Assembly (NCBI GenBank): GCA_027067055.1 | Contig: JAMOMK010000081.1 | Coordinates: forward strand, 1-35,401 | DNA length: 35,401 bases | Direction: 5' to 3' | Source of the DNA: Lysobacterales bacterium | GTDB taxonomy: Bacteria > Pseudomonadota > Gammaproteobacteria > Xanthomonadales > Marinicellaceae | Part shown: positions 1 through 8,339 of the stretch, piece after piece | How the letters are laid out: the number at the start of each line of letters is the position of its first letter | Position numbering within the stretch: the first letter of the stretch is position 1 | Notes under the pieces: generated by a model | Told to the model about the DNA's origin: nothing | Databases searched by the model: none | The model's input: only the letters and a program-made list of their open reading frames with translations | Position numbers and translations under genes: made by a program

Positions 1-235
1 TAACTTCTGCCAGTTCTATTTCAACTAAACAAGGGCGACCAAGTAATGGTAAATCTTTTATCGTTCGATGGATGTATAAATTAATACTTGTCTTGAGTTT
101 TGAGACTGGATCAATCACCTTAGTGCGTTTATCACGGCTGCAGGTTATAACTATTTCACCTGAGTTTTGTTGTTGGATTGTGTTGACTACTTGGCCGCTT
201 ATACCTAAAATATTCACTGGGATGCTTGTACTCAT
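1..235 (-). CDS. ISL3-family transposase, N-terminal part (truncated by window edge)
   Basis: An ATG at 233-235 on the minus strand opens 78 codons that run off the window. The protein begins MSTSIPVNILGISGQVV. After a stretch containing ITCSRDKRTKVIDP it reaches LPLLGRPCLVEIELAEV. That last segment resembles the region before the zinc-finger cysteines in ISL3 (IS204/IS1001/IS1165) transposases. The catalytic DDE core would lie outside the window. No stop interrupts the visible part, so the transposase may be intact. Family assignment is by motif memory, not by search. Confidence 0.7.
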   Translation of the reverse strand, partial: MSTSIPVNILGISGQVVNTIQQQNSGEIVITCSRDKRTKVIDPVSKLKTSINLYIHRTIKDLPLLGRPCLVEIELAEV

Positions 236-332
236 TTATCTACCTGTTTATTAAGTTGTTAGAAACCTTATAATACAACAAGTTAGGTTTGAACTCGCAT
301 CCTTTTTTTACTCACCTAAGCGGTGAAGAGCC
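1..332 (-). mobile_element. ISL3-family insertion sequence, partial (right part in window)
   Basis: On the minus strand the outer end at 332 reads GGCTCTTCACCGC. The GGCTCTTC start is typical of ISL3-family terminal repeats. About 97 bases inside it lies the transposase start (235). The element continues past base 1, so its other end and its target duplication cannot be seen. The first 8 bases outside (333-340, TGAATGAT) would be the duplicated target if the copy is intact. The end also contains a small palindrome, TCACC/GGTGA (312-326). Confidence 0.72.
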
Positions 333-342
333 TGAATGATCT

Positions 343-582
343 CTTAATTGGGTTTTGATTAATTGTATTGCTCATCAAGATTAAACATTGGGAGGAAAAA
401 TAAATGTTGTTGAACGTGAAGACAGTAAATTGATTTTTCTGAATAAAGGGTGTTTTATTCCGAAAACCATAGAAAATGTTTTAATTAGTGATGCTCCAGA
501 ACTGGTTTATCGTAATAGGTTTTTAACTGGGGCAATGGCTAGCCTCAACATATCGATAGGGTCAGAGAATTTGATTTTATAG
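343..582 (+). pseudogene. Remnant of an AlbA_2/Schlafen-like (divergent AAA-4) ATP-binding regulator
   Basis: Read in one frame from about 352, the sequence gives LINCIAHQD, an in-frame TAA (382-384), then TLGGKINVVE. It continues through GCFIPKTIENVLISDAPE and YRNRFLTGAMASLN before a frame-disturbed end and a TAG at 580-582. The order INCIAHQDY-T-GGRINVVE, then FIPGxVExVI, DAP, YRNPFLAxAMxNLNMIDTIGSG is characteristic of the ATPase half of AlbA_2-type proteins. The aromatic residue expected after HQD has become a stop. The 5' part is missing where the ISL3 element abuts. A TTG at 388 could open a 64-residue ORF, but it would be only a fragment of the domain. Confidence 0.68.
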
Positions 583-894
583 ATTGCCGTCTTTGCGGCA
601 ATGACAGAGTTTTTTATCTGTGGGGAATGCCAAACAAAACCTCCGTAGGCACAAGGCACTGCCTTGTTGCTACGGTGTTTTGTTTAAATATTCTAGATTC
701 CCAATCAAGTTGAGAATGACAATATTTTTTTATCTTTGTATCTTTGTGTTCCTTCGCGGACTTGGCGTTACGCTTTTGCTCTTGATTTAGTTTGATAACT
801 GGATTCTCGATTGGAGTTAGAAATGACGAATTATTTGCTGATTATACTGAAATTCCTCTGATGGGTGCAGCCCATCTTACTCAGGCACCCGCGT
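583..894. repeat. Non-coding stretch with several palindromic units
   Basis: No convincing gene is visible. It starts with a perfect 7-bp hairpin (ATTGCCG/CGGCAAT, 583-602). A long imperfect hairpin follows (632-685), whose arms contain CCGTAG/CTACGG and AACAAAAC/GTTTTGTT. Two related short units appear at about 692-720 and 792-822 (GATTCCCAATCAAGTTGAGA and GATTCTCGATTGGAGTTAGA, each followed by AATGAC). A final hairpin with alternative pairings lies at 860-890 (GATGGG/CCCATC or GGGTGC/GCACCC), just past the mgtE stop. These look like dispersed palindromic repeats, but copy number cannot be judged from one window. Confidence 0.5.
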
Positions 895-2256
895 TTATTG
901 CATGAGAAATACGGAACCCAGTCCTAAAAAGGATACATAGCCAACAATATCGGTGACGGTTGTTAACACTACGCCTCCAGCGATAGCGGGATCAATGGAT
1001 AGGCGACGTAAAATCAAGGGGACGATGACACCAGCGATGGCACCAGCGATAAGGTTGATGGTTAATGCCATGGCGATGACTAGCCCAATATTCCAATCGT
1101 TAAACCATAAAAAGGTGATAACAGATAAGACAATTGCCCAGATGAAACTGTTAAATATACTGATAAAAAATTCGCGCGTGAGTAAGCTCTTGGCATTGCC
1201 AAGCCCGACTTGCCCAGTTGCCATTCCACGAATCATAAGGGTTAAAGTTTGAGAGCCTGCGATACCACCCATTGAGGCTACTACAGGCATTAAAATTGCC
1301 AGTGCGACCACATGTTCGAGTGTGTCAGCGAAAAATCCTATGGCATAAGCTGCTACTAATGCCGTTAATAAATTGATGCCAAGCCAGACCGCACGTCTTT
1401 TAGATGAGATCAAAACGGGTGCAAACATATCGTCTTCTTCATCAAGACCTGCCATGCGCATAACGGTTTGCTCGGATTCATCACGTATTACATCGACAAT
1501 ATCATCAACAGTAATACGTCCAATCAAAGTGTTTTGTTCGTCAACTACAGGCGCAGAAATCCAATCGTGGTGCTCAAAATCTTGTGCTACTTCGCTAGCT
1601 GGTGTGGTCGCTAGAATGGCGGGTGATTTTAAATCGAGTATATCAGAAACCTTAGTGTTGGGATCTTTGAGTAATAAATCATTAACATCCAGTCGACCAC
1701 GATAATGCCCATCTCTACCCACAGCAAATAAATCACCCAATGGATTGGGTAATTTGCCACGCATGCGTAAATAGCGCAAAACAACATCAATAGTTACATC
1801 AGGACGTATGGTAATAACATCGGGGTTCATTAGACCGCCTGCTGAATTTTCTGGATAAGATAAAGCGCGTTTTAAAAGTTCGCGATTGTTCTTGTCCATC
1901 GAAAGAAGCAATTCATCGGTGACTTCTTTGGGTAAATCTTCGATAATATCGGCCAAATCATCAAGTTCTAAGTCAGAAGTGGCTTCTACTAGCTCTTGAT
2001 TTTCCATAGCTGCAATAAAGTCATTACGCACTTCATCGTGTAAATGGACTAAAATTTCGCCACTGTGTTCTGAATCAACTAAATCCCAAACCTTTTGTCT
2101 TTTTGTCTTGGGTAATGATTCCAAGAAAAAAGCAATCTCTGAGGCTGGAAGACTATTAATCATGCGCTCAACTTCGTGCAAACGATTGTCATCGAGTGCA
2201 GTGTTGAGAACCTGAATCTCCTTTTCGGTTGCTTCGTTTGGAACGGCTTCAGACAT
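895..2256 (-). CDS. mgtE: MgtE-family magnesium transporter
   Basis: Inner-membrane Mg2+ channel/transporter of 453 residues, the usual family length. Domains in order: a soluble superhelical MgtE_N domain (about 1-125), with repeated acidic LxxLxxxE-type helices such as DLADIIEDLPKEVTDELL; a pair of CBS domains (about 130-255); a plug helix; and a five-helix membrane domain from about 285 to the end. The membrane domain has the family signature PVVASMGGIAGSQTLTL. The last helix has LTTVTDIVGY, where the Asp matches the pore Mg2+ ligand known in MgtE. In the family the N and CBS domains close the pore when Mg2+ is high. It is divergent from rimI with 64 bases between them, and no strong ribosome binding site is visible. 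Confidence 0.95.
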   Translation of the reverse strand: MSEAVPNEATEKEIQVLNTALDDNRLHEVERMINSLPASEIAFFLESLPKTKRQKVWDLVDSEHSGEILVHLHDEVRNDFIAAMENQELVEATSDLELDDLADIIEDLPKEVTDELLLSMDKNNRELLKRALSYPENSAGGLMNPDVITIRPDVTIDVVLRYLRMRGKLPNPLGDLFAVGRDGHYRGRLDVNDLLLKDPNTKVSDILDLKSPAILATTPASEVAQDFEHHDWISAPVVDEQNTLIGRITVDDIVDVIRDESEQTVMRMAGLDEEDDMFAPVLISSKRRAVWLGINLLTALVAAYAIGFFADTLEHVVALAILMPVVASMGGIAGSQTLTLMIRGMATGQVGLGNAKSLLTREFFISIFNSFIWAIVLSVITFLWFNDWNIGLVIAMALTINLIAGAIAGVIVPLILRRLSIDPAIAGGVVLTTVTDIVGYVSFLGLGSVFLMQ

Positions 2257-2320
2257 AAGATTTATTTATTACTGTATTTCGGGTATTATATGCTAGTTTT
2301 TAACCAAGTAAACATACAAT

Positions 2321-2767
2321 ATGACAAAACTGTCTTTTGCCTCCATGAGATTGTCAGATTTAGACGAAGTGATGAGGATTGAAAAAAAGAGTTACCCTAT
2401 TGGTTGGTCAAAGTCTGTTATGCGAGATTGCATAAAATCGGATTACCATACCATTGTTTTAAAAAAGGATAAGCAAGTCATTGGTTTTGGCATTATAATG
2501 ACTGCTTTGGATGAAGCACATTTATTGAATATGTGTATTGATTCAGACTTTCAAGGCAAAGGTTATGGACGAAAGTTGTTAAAATACCTCAAAAATATCT
2601 GTCTTTGCAATCATTGCAAAATATTTTTATTGGAGGTCAGGGAGTCTAGTCTGGTGGCTCAATCCTTATACAAATCGTTCGGTTTCAAACAAATTGGTCT
2701 GCGTAAGAATTATTATAAAAAGCCGAATGGCAGAGAACACGCTATTGTCATGAATAAAAGCCTGTAA
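2321..2767 (+). CDS. rimI: Ribosomal protein S18-alanine N-acetyltransferase (RimI type)
   Basis: GNAT-fold acetyltransferase of 148 residues, the typical RimI size. Known members acetylate the N-terminal alanine of ribosomal protein S18. The acetyl-CoA pyrophosphate loop is QGKGYG (78-83), after the beta-4 strand ending in NMCIDSDF. The RimI-like block LEVRESSLVAQSLYKSFGF (104-122) contains the conserved Glu and the Tyr (117) used as general acid. The ATG at 2321 is the only good start, although no clear Shine-Dalgarno precedes it. In many gammaproteobacteria rimI follows tsaB; here it is followed by a TPR lipoprotein and a helicase gene, probably in one transcript. Other GNAT substrates cannot be excluded. 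Confidence 0.85.
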   Translation: MTKLSFASMRLSDLDEVMRIEKKSYPIGWSKSVMRDCIKSDYHTIVLKKDKQVIGFGIIMTALDEAHLLNMCIDSDFQGKGYGRKLLKYLKNICLCNHCKIFLLEVRESSLVAQSLYKSFGFKQIGLRKNYYKKPNGREHAIVMNKSL

Positions 2768-2818
2768 TGCTGAATTAATTCTGCTAAAATCCTTGTTTTC
2801 TAGATTTTGTGAGAGTTT

Positions 2819-3319
2819 GTGCGGTATTTTCTACTGGTTTTATTTGTCTTTTTGAGTTCTTGTCATATGTTGCCCAAACGCGAAGGCTCACCTGCACAAG
2901 TAAAAGACAGTTCGATTGATGCCAAAATCAACCCGCTAAACCAGCAAGAATCAGTCATAGAAACCGTGCCATTGATGAATGAAGCGGTTAAAAGTTTATA
3001 CAATTTAGCACAGCAAAATTACCAAAAAAATCAATTCAAAAAAGCCATCTCACAATTACAACGCGCCTATAGAATTCAGGTCAATTCACCCGAAGTGACA
3101 CAATTAATAGCTGAAATAAATCTGCATCAAGGCGATGCCAAACAAGCACATTATTGGGCAACAATTTCCACCCAAAATTCTCCAGCAAAAGGAAAGGTTT
3201 GCGAAAAATCTTGGCGAATACTGGCGATTGCTGCACAAATGCTGGGTTATGATGCCAATCAAGCTCTGGCACTCGAAAAAAAAGAGCAGTGCGTAGTAAA
3301 AGCACCACCGAGATACTAA
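2819..3319 (+). CDS. TPR-containing lipoprotein of unknown function
   Basis: A 166-residue protein starting at GTG 2819, with GAGAG a few bases upstream. The N-terminus is a lipoprotein signal peptide: MRYF, a hydrophobic run, then the lipobox LSSC with Cys15, so it should be acylated and anchored in an envelope membrane. After a polar linker there are about two tetratricopeptide-like helical pairs (50-125), for example LYNLAQQNYQKNQFKKAISQ and its continuation, and QAHYWATISTQNSPAK. The gene ends 4 bases before the helicase ATG, suggesting translational coupling. It may act as an envelope adaptor, but no partner is evident. Confidence 0.8.
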   Translation: MRYFLLVLFVFLSSCHMLPKREGSPAQVKDSSIDAKINPLNQQESVIETVPLMNEAVKSLYNLAQQNYQKNQFKKAISQLQRAYRIQVNSPEVTQLIAEINLHQGDAKQAHYWATISTQNSPAKGKVCEKSWRILAIAAQMLGYDANQALALEKKEQCVVKAPPRY

Positions 3320-3323
3320 TGTC

Positions 3324-5231
3324 ATGAGCGTTGTCGATATACTAGGTGAGAATGGTGTTTTTGCCAAAAAACTTGAAAACTTCAAAACCCGCGAAGTGCA
3401 AATTCAATTAGCAGATAAAATCGCACAAACAATTCAAGAAAATGGCACACTAATAGCCGAGGCAGGCACCGGCACAGGTAAAACCTTTGCTTATTTGGTT
3501 CCTGCCATTTTAAAGAACAAAAAAACCATTGTTTCTACAGGAACTAAAAACCTCCAAGAGCAGTTGTTTTACCGTGACTTGCCTAAAGTCCTAGAAATCA
3601 TGGAACTCAAGCCCAAAATACGCTTGCTCAAAGGGCGCTCAAATTATCTATGCCACCACCGCATGTATGGTGCATTGCATTCACGCATCGCACACAATCC
3701 AGATTTGGCAATCCCATTGCAAATTATAGAAAAATGGTCTCATAAAACCAAGGTAGGCGATAAAGCCGAACTTGAGGAAGTCTCGGAAAACGATTTGATT
3801 TGGCGACATGTGACATCCACTGCCGATAATTGTTTGAGCAATGAGTGCCCAAGTTATACTGAATGTTTGGTGATGAAAGCAAGGCGAAGAGCCATGGAAG
3901 CGGATATTTTGGTGGTTAATCACCATTTATTGTTTGCTGATATGGCACTCAAACAAGAGGGCTTTGGCGAATTATTACCCGATGCTGAGGTGATAATCTT
4001 GGATGAAGCACACCAAGTTCCTGATATTGCCTCCAAGTTTTTTAGCCAATCCTTTTCATCCTACCAATGCCAAGATTTACTCAATGATTGTGCCAAGGAA
4101 GCAGGTGAAGTTACAGGTGCATTTGCGGCAATTTCGGATGAACATAAGGGCGTTGAGCAGTCATTGCGTGATATTTATTTACAGTTCTCAAACATTAAAG
4201 ATTCTGATACTCTTGTGTCGTTATTAGAGAAAAAATCCAATCAAGAGCATCTTGAATTATTGCAAGATTCTTTAGAGGAATTGGCTGAAGTTTTGAAGCC
4301 ATTAGCCACTTCGTCCAAAGGTTTAGAGTCGTGTTTTATGCGTGCAGAAGCATTGGTTGATTTTATTGATGAAATTTTGGGAAAATTAAGTGCTGATTTT
4401 ATTTATTGGTACGAAAACCGCACAAAATATTTTATTTTTCACAAAACACCATTAGATATTTCGGATCCACTAACAAAGTTCCGCAACGAAAACAAAGCCG
4501 CATGGATACTCACTTCTGCGACATTAGCAGTCAATCAATCTTTTGGTCATTTTAAAAAAGAAACCGGTTTTGTCGATAGTGAAACCATGCTGGTCGATAG
4601 TCCCTTTGATTATGAAAATAATGCATTGATATATGTGCCAAAAGAAGTGCCAGATGCTAATGATTACAATTTTAATCAAGCAATTTGTGAACACATGTTG
4701 CCAATGATTAAACAAACAAAAGGTGGCATATTTTTTCTTTTCACTAGCCACCGAGCGTTAAATAATGCCGCTGGATTTTTTCAAGATAAATTGGATAAGC
4801 CCTTATTTGTTCAGGGTCAAGGTTCTCGCCATCAATTGTTGGCAGATTTTAGTGAATCAGGCAATGGGGTGTTACTAGGAGCTGCTAGTTTTTGGGAAGG
4901 GGTGGATGTGGCAGGTGATAATCTTTCTTGCGTTATCATTGACAAGCTGCCTTTTGCTCATCCTGATGACCCTGTTTTACAAGCACGAGTGAATAAAATT
5001 GTTGAAAATGGCGGTAATGCTTTTTTTGATTACCAACTACCCAAAGCGATTATTGCTCTTAAGCAGGGTGTTGGTCGTTTAATTCGTTCCGAAACAGATA
5101 AAGGCATCTTGGTCATTTGCGATAAACGCATTATTTTTAAAACATATGGCAAACAATTCATTAACAGTTTGCCCAAAATGCGCAAAACCACAAATAAAGA
5201 CAAAATAACCCAGTCATTTACAAAAATCTAA
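3324..5231 (+). CDS. yoaA: YoaA/DinG-type Fe-S ATP-dependent DNA helicase
   Basis: XPD-like superfamily 2 helicase of 635 residues. The length matches YoaA (about 636) better than DinG (about 716). Walker A is AGTGTGKT (47-54) and the DEAH box is at 227-230 (ILDEAHQVPD). Four cysteines between motifs Ia and II (C110, C170, C175, C181) are spaced as expected for the 4Fe-4S cluster of this family. Motif VI is QGVGRLIRS near the C-terminus, after FWEGVDVAGD. Family members unwind DNA 5' to 3' and take part in repair of stalled or damaged forks; YoaA partners with HolC. The ATG at 3324 is chosen because the ATG at 3319 stops after two codons. The Lys/Thr-rich tail (about 615-635) is unremarkable. 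Confidence 0.92.
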   Translation: MSVVDILGENGVFAKKLENFKTREVQIQLADKIAQTIQENGTLIAEAGTGTGKTFAYLVPAILKNKKTIVSTGTKNLQEQLFYRDLPKVLEIMELKPKIRLLKGRSNYLCHHRMYGALHSRIAHNPDLAIPLQIIEKWSHKTKVGDKAELEEVSENDLIWRHVTSTADNCLSNECPSYTECLVMKARRRAMEADILVVNHHLLFADMALKQEGFGELLPDAEVIILDEAHQVPDIASKFFSQSFSSYQCQDLLNDCAKEAGEVTGAFAAISDEHKGVEQSLRDIYLQFSNIKDSDTLVSLLEKKSNQEHLELLQDSLEELAEVLKPLATSSKGLESCFMRAEALVDFIDEILGKLSADFIYWYENRTKYFIFHKTPLDISDPLTKFRNENKAAWILTSATLAVNQSFGHFKKETGFVDSETMLVDSPFDYENNALIYVPKEVPDANDYNFNQAICEHMLPMIKQTKGGIFFLFTSHRALNNAAGFFQDKLDKPLFVQGQGSRHQLLADFSESGNGVLLGAASFWEGVDVAGDNLSCVIIDKLPFAHPDDPVLQARVNKIVENGGNAFFDYQLPKAIIALKQGVGRLIRSETDKGILVICDKRIIFKTYGKQFINSLPKMRKTTNKDKITQSFTKI

Positions 5232-5278
5232 ATCGTCAGTGCTTTTTTTATAGTGGGATTATGGTTTTATCTAAAAAA

Positions 5279-5306
5279 TTGACTTATTTTGAAATGCCCA
5301 TAATAA
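5279..5306 (+). promoter_or_regulatory. Candidate promoter for the TonB-receptor transcript
   Basis: TTGACT (5279-5284) and TAATAA (5301-5306) are 16 bases apart, giving a 5' leader of roughly 175 bases. Further down, a short palindrome GTCTATTAGAC (5413-5423) could be an operator. No Fur box was recognised. Confidence 0.35.
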
Positions 5307-5462
5307 ACATACGAAAGTAGGGGCAAATGCTATTCCCACTGAAAATAAGGTTAATATTTTGTTAAAAACATGAAAACAATCTTTTTTTTACAGGTTTAAA
5401 GTGTTAACATTCGTCTATTAGACAGGAAATCTACTAAATTATAACTTATTAAGAGGAAACTC

Positions 5463-5492
5463 ATGGAAAAATTTTTGGAGAACAATAAATGA
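5463..5492 (+). CDS. Nine-residue leader ORF overlapping the TonB-receptor start
   Basis: ATG at 5463 opens MEKFLENNK and stops at TGA 5490-5492, which overlaps the receptor ATG at 5489 as ATGA. It has its own Shine-Dalgarno-like AAGAGG a few bases upstream (5451-5456). The GGAG at 5477-5480, inside the mini-ORF, would serve the receptor. The arrangement suits translational coupling or a leader peptide. A chance ORF is possible, since it is only ten codons. Confidence 0.35.
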   Translation: MEKFLENNK

Positions 5493-8212
5493 AAATAAAA
5501 CGTAATCCTATTGCTAACGCAATAAAAATAGCCTTATATTCAGGCTTAATAGCGTCTGCCTCTCTTGCAGGAGTATCTCTTGCGCAGGAAGAGGGTGATG
5601 GTACTGACAAAGAGGAGCTTGACAAAGTTGTCGTAACAGGGTCAAGAATCTCACGCGCTCAAGTTGAAGGTGTTGAGCCCGTTCTAACAATTACTCGCGA
5701 AGACTTAGAAGATTCTGGTTTTGCATCAGTTGCAGATGTATTAAGATCTAATGCATTCAATAGCTTTGGTTCATTTCGTGAGTCATCAGGTAGTGCCGCT
5801 CAAGGTCAAGCAACATTAAGTTTGCGAGGTATAGGGTCTGGAAGAACATTAATTCTTGTCAATGGTCGACGTATGCCTGGTTCACCAGTTTTAGACGGTC
5901 AGATCCAGAACTTAAATACAATTCCCTTTGCTGCGGTTGAGAGGATAGATATTTTGTCAGATGGAGCGTCAGCGATTTATGGATCGGATGCAATTGGTGG
6001 TGTTGTAAACATTATTTTAAGAACCAATTATGAAGGAGCCTCTGTTACCGTTCGTTATGACAATCCTACTGAGCCAGGAGCTCAACAACAAGGGTATTCA
6101 GCCATCTTTGGCGGCAGTAGTGAAAGAGCTCGTTTTACGCTTTCTATGGAAGCTGACTCTAAAGATATTATCTTTTCAAGAGATCGTGATTTTTTAAGTA
6201 ATAGTTTCTTGGGTGGTGATGTAAATGATATCAATAACTATACACAAGTTTCAGTTAACTCTCGCACAATTTGGGACAATGGTTTTAACCTAACTCCAAT
6301 GATACAGGGCGAAGTTGGAAGTGATGTTTGTTCTGCTTATGGTGCTGGATTTTTGCCAAACGTCTTATTTGATTCGACATTCCCAACAGATTCTATGTGT
6401 GCTTATGACTATACAAAAATTTCTGCGGAAACTGCGTCAATAGACAGATTGTCGTTCTTTGCAAGTGCTGAGTATGATGTAAATGATACAACAACAGCAT
6501 TTGCTCAAGTTCTTTCATCAAGGGTCGAGACTTTTGGTCGCTATGCACCTGTAGCCTCAGGTTTAGTAAGATGGACTGGTCCCGATTTGCCAGCTCAAGA
6601 TATAAACTATAATGGTAGAAACCTAACCTTAAATCCTTTGATGAACGGTTGGTTTTATACATATAGATTTGATTTTACAGGTGATGGACGTGATACGACT
6701 CAAGTAGACTATCAAATGGATGCTCAAGTTGGTATGAAAGGTTATAACTATGGTGTTGAATGGCAATTTGTTTATCAATATGATTTATATGACCTGCAAG
6801 AGTGGGGTGATGGTTATGTAAATGAATTGGGCTTACGTGATGCTGCTCAAAATGGATGGGATCCAAGACATCCAGACCAATTAGGACAATATAGTGGTTT
6901 TGTAGCTCAAATGCGTGAAAATTCAAACAGACGTGCGCAAATGAAAATGCAAAGATTCGAATTTGGCGGGCAATTTGACGTAGCAAGCGCCTCAGTATTT
7001 GTAGGTGGAGAACTTCGCACGGAAGACTATTTTGACCAAGCCCAAGCACAAAATGAGGCAGGTTTAATTAGGGGAACTTCTGGTGGTTCATCTGCTGGAT
7101 CTAGAATTGCAAGAGCTGTTTTTGTTGAAGCAATGCAACCAGTAGGTGAGCAGGTTGAGCTAACTGGTGCTTTGCGCTATGATAACTATAGTGATTTTGG
7201 TAGTAATGTTTCTGGTAAGTTGGGATTAAGATACTCTCCAACTGACAATTTATTATTTAGAGCAACTTATGGTACTGGCTTTAGAGCACCTTCTTTAGAT
7301 GAACTGAATCAATCCCCATCTTTTGGTGCAACACGAGGTGCTGACGTTGTTGCTTGTCAAGCAGCTGGAATTGATTTTGTAGATTGTCGAGCTAGACAGT
7401 GGGATACATTTTATGGGGCTAATAAGAATCTAGACCCAGAAACTTCTAATCAATTTTTGGTAGGTGGTGTAGTTGATTTATCTGACTGGGCCGGGTTCAA
7501 CTTGTCTGTTTCATTAGACTATTACTATACCGAAGTTGAGGATTTGATAACAACTATAGATGGCACAACTCTTTATTTTGCTGAACTGGCGGGGCAATTG
7601 GGCGAGTTAGATGCTGCAACTAATGGTGGTTGTAATTATAGCATTGAGAGATCTGATACTGGTAGACTGGTTAGGTCTGATGTCTGCGCTATAAACTATG
7701 GCAGCTTTGACACTTCTGGACTGGATTTTAGAGTGACAATGAATTTTGACTTAGGAAATGCGGGAATTTTAGGGTTTCGTCATCAGACAAACTATGTCTT
7801 AGATTACAACTCTCAAGACTATATTGGTGGTCCTTTTTCAGATTTGACCGGAAGAAGAGGCTTGCCTCAGTTTAGATCAAACTTTGATTTGGATTGGACT
7901 TATGGAGATCATAGAGTTGCATTGAGTTCTTATTATATTCCTGGTCAAAACTTCAGATCAGTTCCTCAAGATGGTTTTGATTTAGATGATACAAATACAT
8001 TTTATAATGTAGGTACTGATCCAGATGTTTCTAGCTATTGGAATCACAATTTAGCTTATACTTATAGCACTCCTTGGAACTCAAGAATTCAAATCGGGGT
8101 AAGTAATTTGACTAATGAGTCTCCAGTACTAGATATAGAGTTATCAACAGATACATCTTTGTATCCACTTAAGTCTAGGGCTTATTACTTTCAATTTACT
8201 CAAGATTTCTAA
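5489..8212 (+). CDS. TonB-dependent outer-membrane receptor
   Basis: A 907-residue outer-membrane transporter. A signal peptide of about 32 residues ends VSLA before QEEGDG. A TonB-box-like segment follows (DKVVVTGSRI, 45-54). The plug domain (about 58-180) contains LSLRGIGSGRTLILVNGRR, then AVERIDILSDGASAIYGSDA and IGGVVNIIL, the usual plug signature. The rest is a 22-strand-type beta-barrel, including FRATYGTGFRAPSLDELNQS, ending in aromatic YYFQFTQDF with terminal Phe. The NILSDGASAIYGSDAIGGVVNIIL style is common in receptors of Xanthomonadales and Caulobacterales for complex organic substrates rather than classic siderophores. The substrate cannot be read from sequence. It is followed by a strong terminator and by an oxygenase/methyltransferase pair. 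Confidence 0.93.
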   Translation: MKIKRNPIANAIKIALYSGLIASASLAGVSLAQEEGDGTDKEELDKVVVTGSRISRAQVEGVEPVLTITREDLEDSGFASVADVLRSNAFNSFGSFRESSGSAAQGQATLSLRGIGSGRTLILVNGRRMPGSPVLDGQIQNLNTIPFAAVERIDILSDGASAIYGSDAIGGVVNIILRTNYEGASVTVRYDNPTEPGAQQQGYSAIFGGSSERARFTLSMEADSKDIIFSRDRDFLSNSFLGGDVNDINNYTQVSVNSRTIWDNGFNLTPMIQGEVGSDVCSAYGAGFLPNVLFDSTFPTDSMCAYDYTKISAETASIDRLSFFASAEYDVNDTTTAFAQVLSSRVETFGRYAPVASGLVRWTGPDLPAQDINYNGRNLTLNPLMNGWFYTYRFDFTGDGRDTTQVDYQMDAQVGMKGYNYGVEWQFVYQYDLYDLQEWGDGYVNELGLRDAAQNGWDPRHPDQLGQYSGFVAQMRENSNRRAQMKMQRFEFGGQFDVASASVFVGGELRTEDYFDQAQAQNEAGLIRGTSGGSSAGSRIARAVFVEAMQPVGEQVELTGALRYDNYSDFGSNVSGKLGLRYSPTDNLLFRATYGTGFRAPSLDELNQSPSFGATRGADVVACQAAGIDFVDCRARQWDTFYGANKNLDPETSNQFLVGGVVDLSDWAGFNLSVSLDYYYTEVEDLITTIDGTTLYFAELAGQLGELDAATNGGCNYSIERSDTGRLVRSDVCAINYGSFDTSGLDFRVTMNFDLGNAGILGFRHQTNYVLDYNSQDYIGGPFSDLTGRRGLPQFRSNFDLDWTYGDHRVALSSYYIPGQNFRSVPQDGFDLDDTNTFYNVGTDPDVSSYWNHNLAYTYSTPWNSRIQIGVSNLTNESPVLDIELSTDTSLYPLKSRAYYFQFTQDF

Positions 8213-8240
8213 ATTAAAAATTGGATAAATTAAAGTAAAA

Positions 8241-8266
8241 AGAGCCTCTAACGAGGCTCTTTTTTT
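8241..8266 (+). terminator. Rho-independent terminator after the TonB receptor
   Basis: Perfect 8-bp stem AGAGCCTC/GAGGCTCT with a TAAC loop, followed directly by six T residues. It is 28 bases past the receptor stop and separates it from the downstream oxygenase gene. Confidence 0.93.
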
Positions 8267-8339
8267 GAGTAATTTATATTATCAACAATGCTTAGTTGTG
8301 GTAAGATGTACAGTCATTAATTAAATACTGTGAAAAACT

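Noticed and set aside
72-254. 60-residue plus-strand ORF at the left end
   Set aside because: It is antisense to the ISL3 transposase frame, which gives a recognisable protein.
388-582. 64-residue TTG-start ORF taken as a gene
   Set aside because: It is only the continuation of an AlbA_2-type frame after a stop at 382-384; upstream codons show the same protein, so it is a pseudogene fragment.
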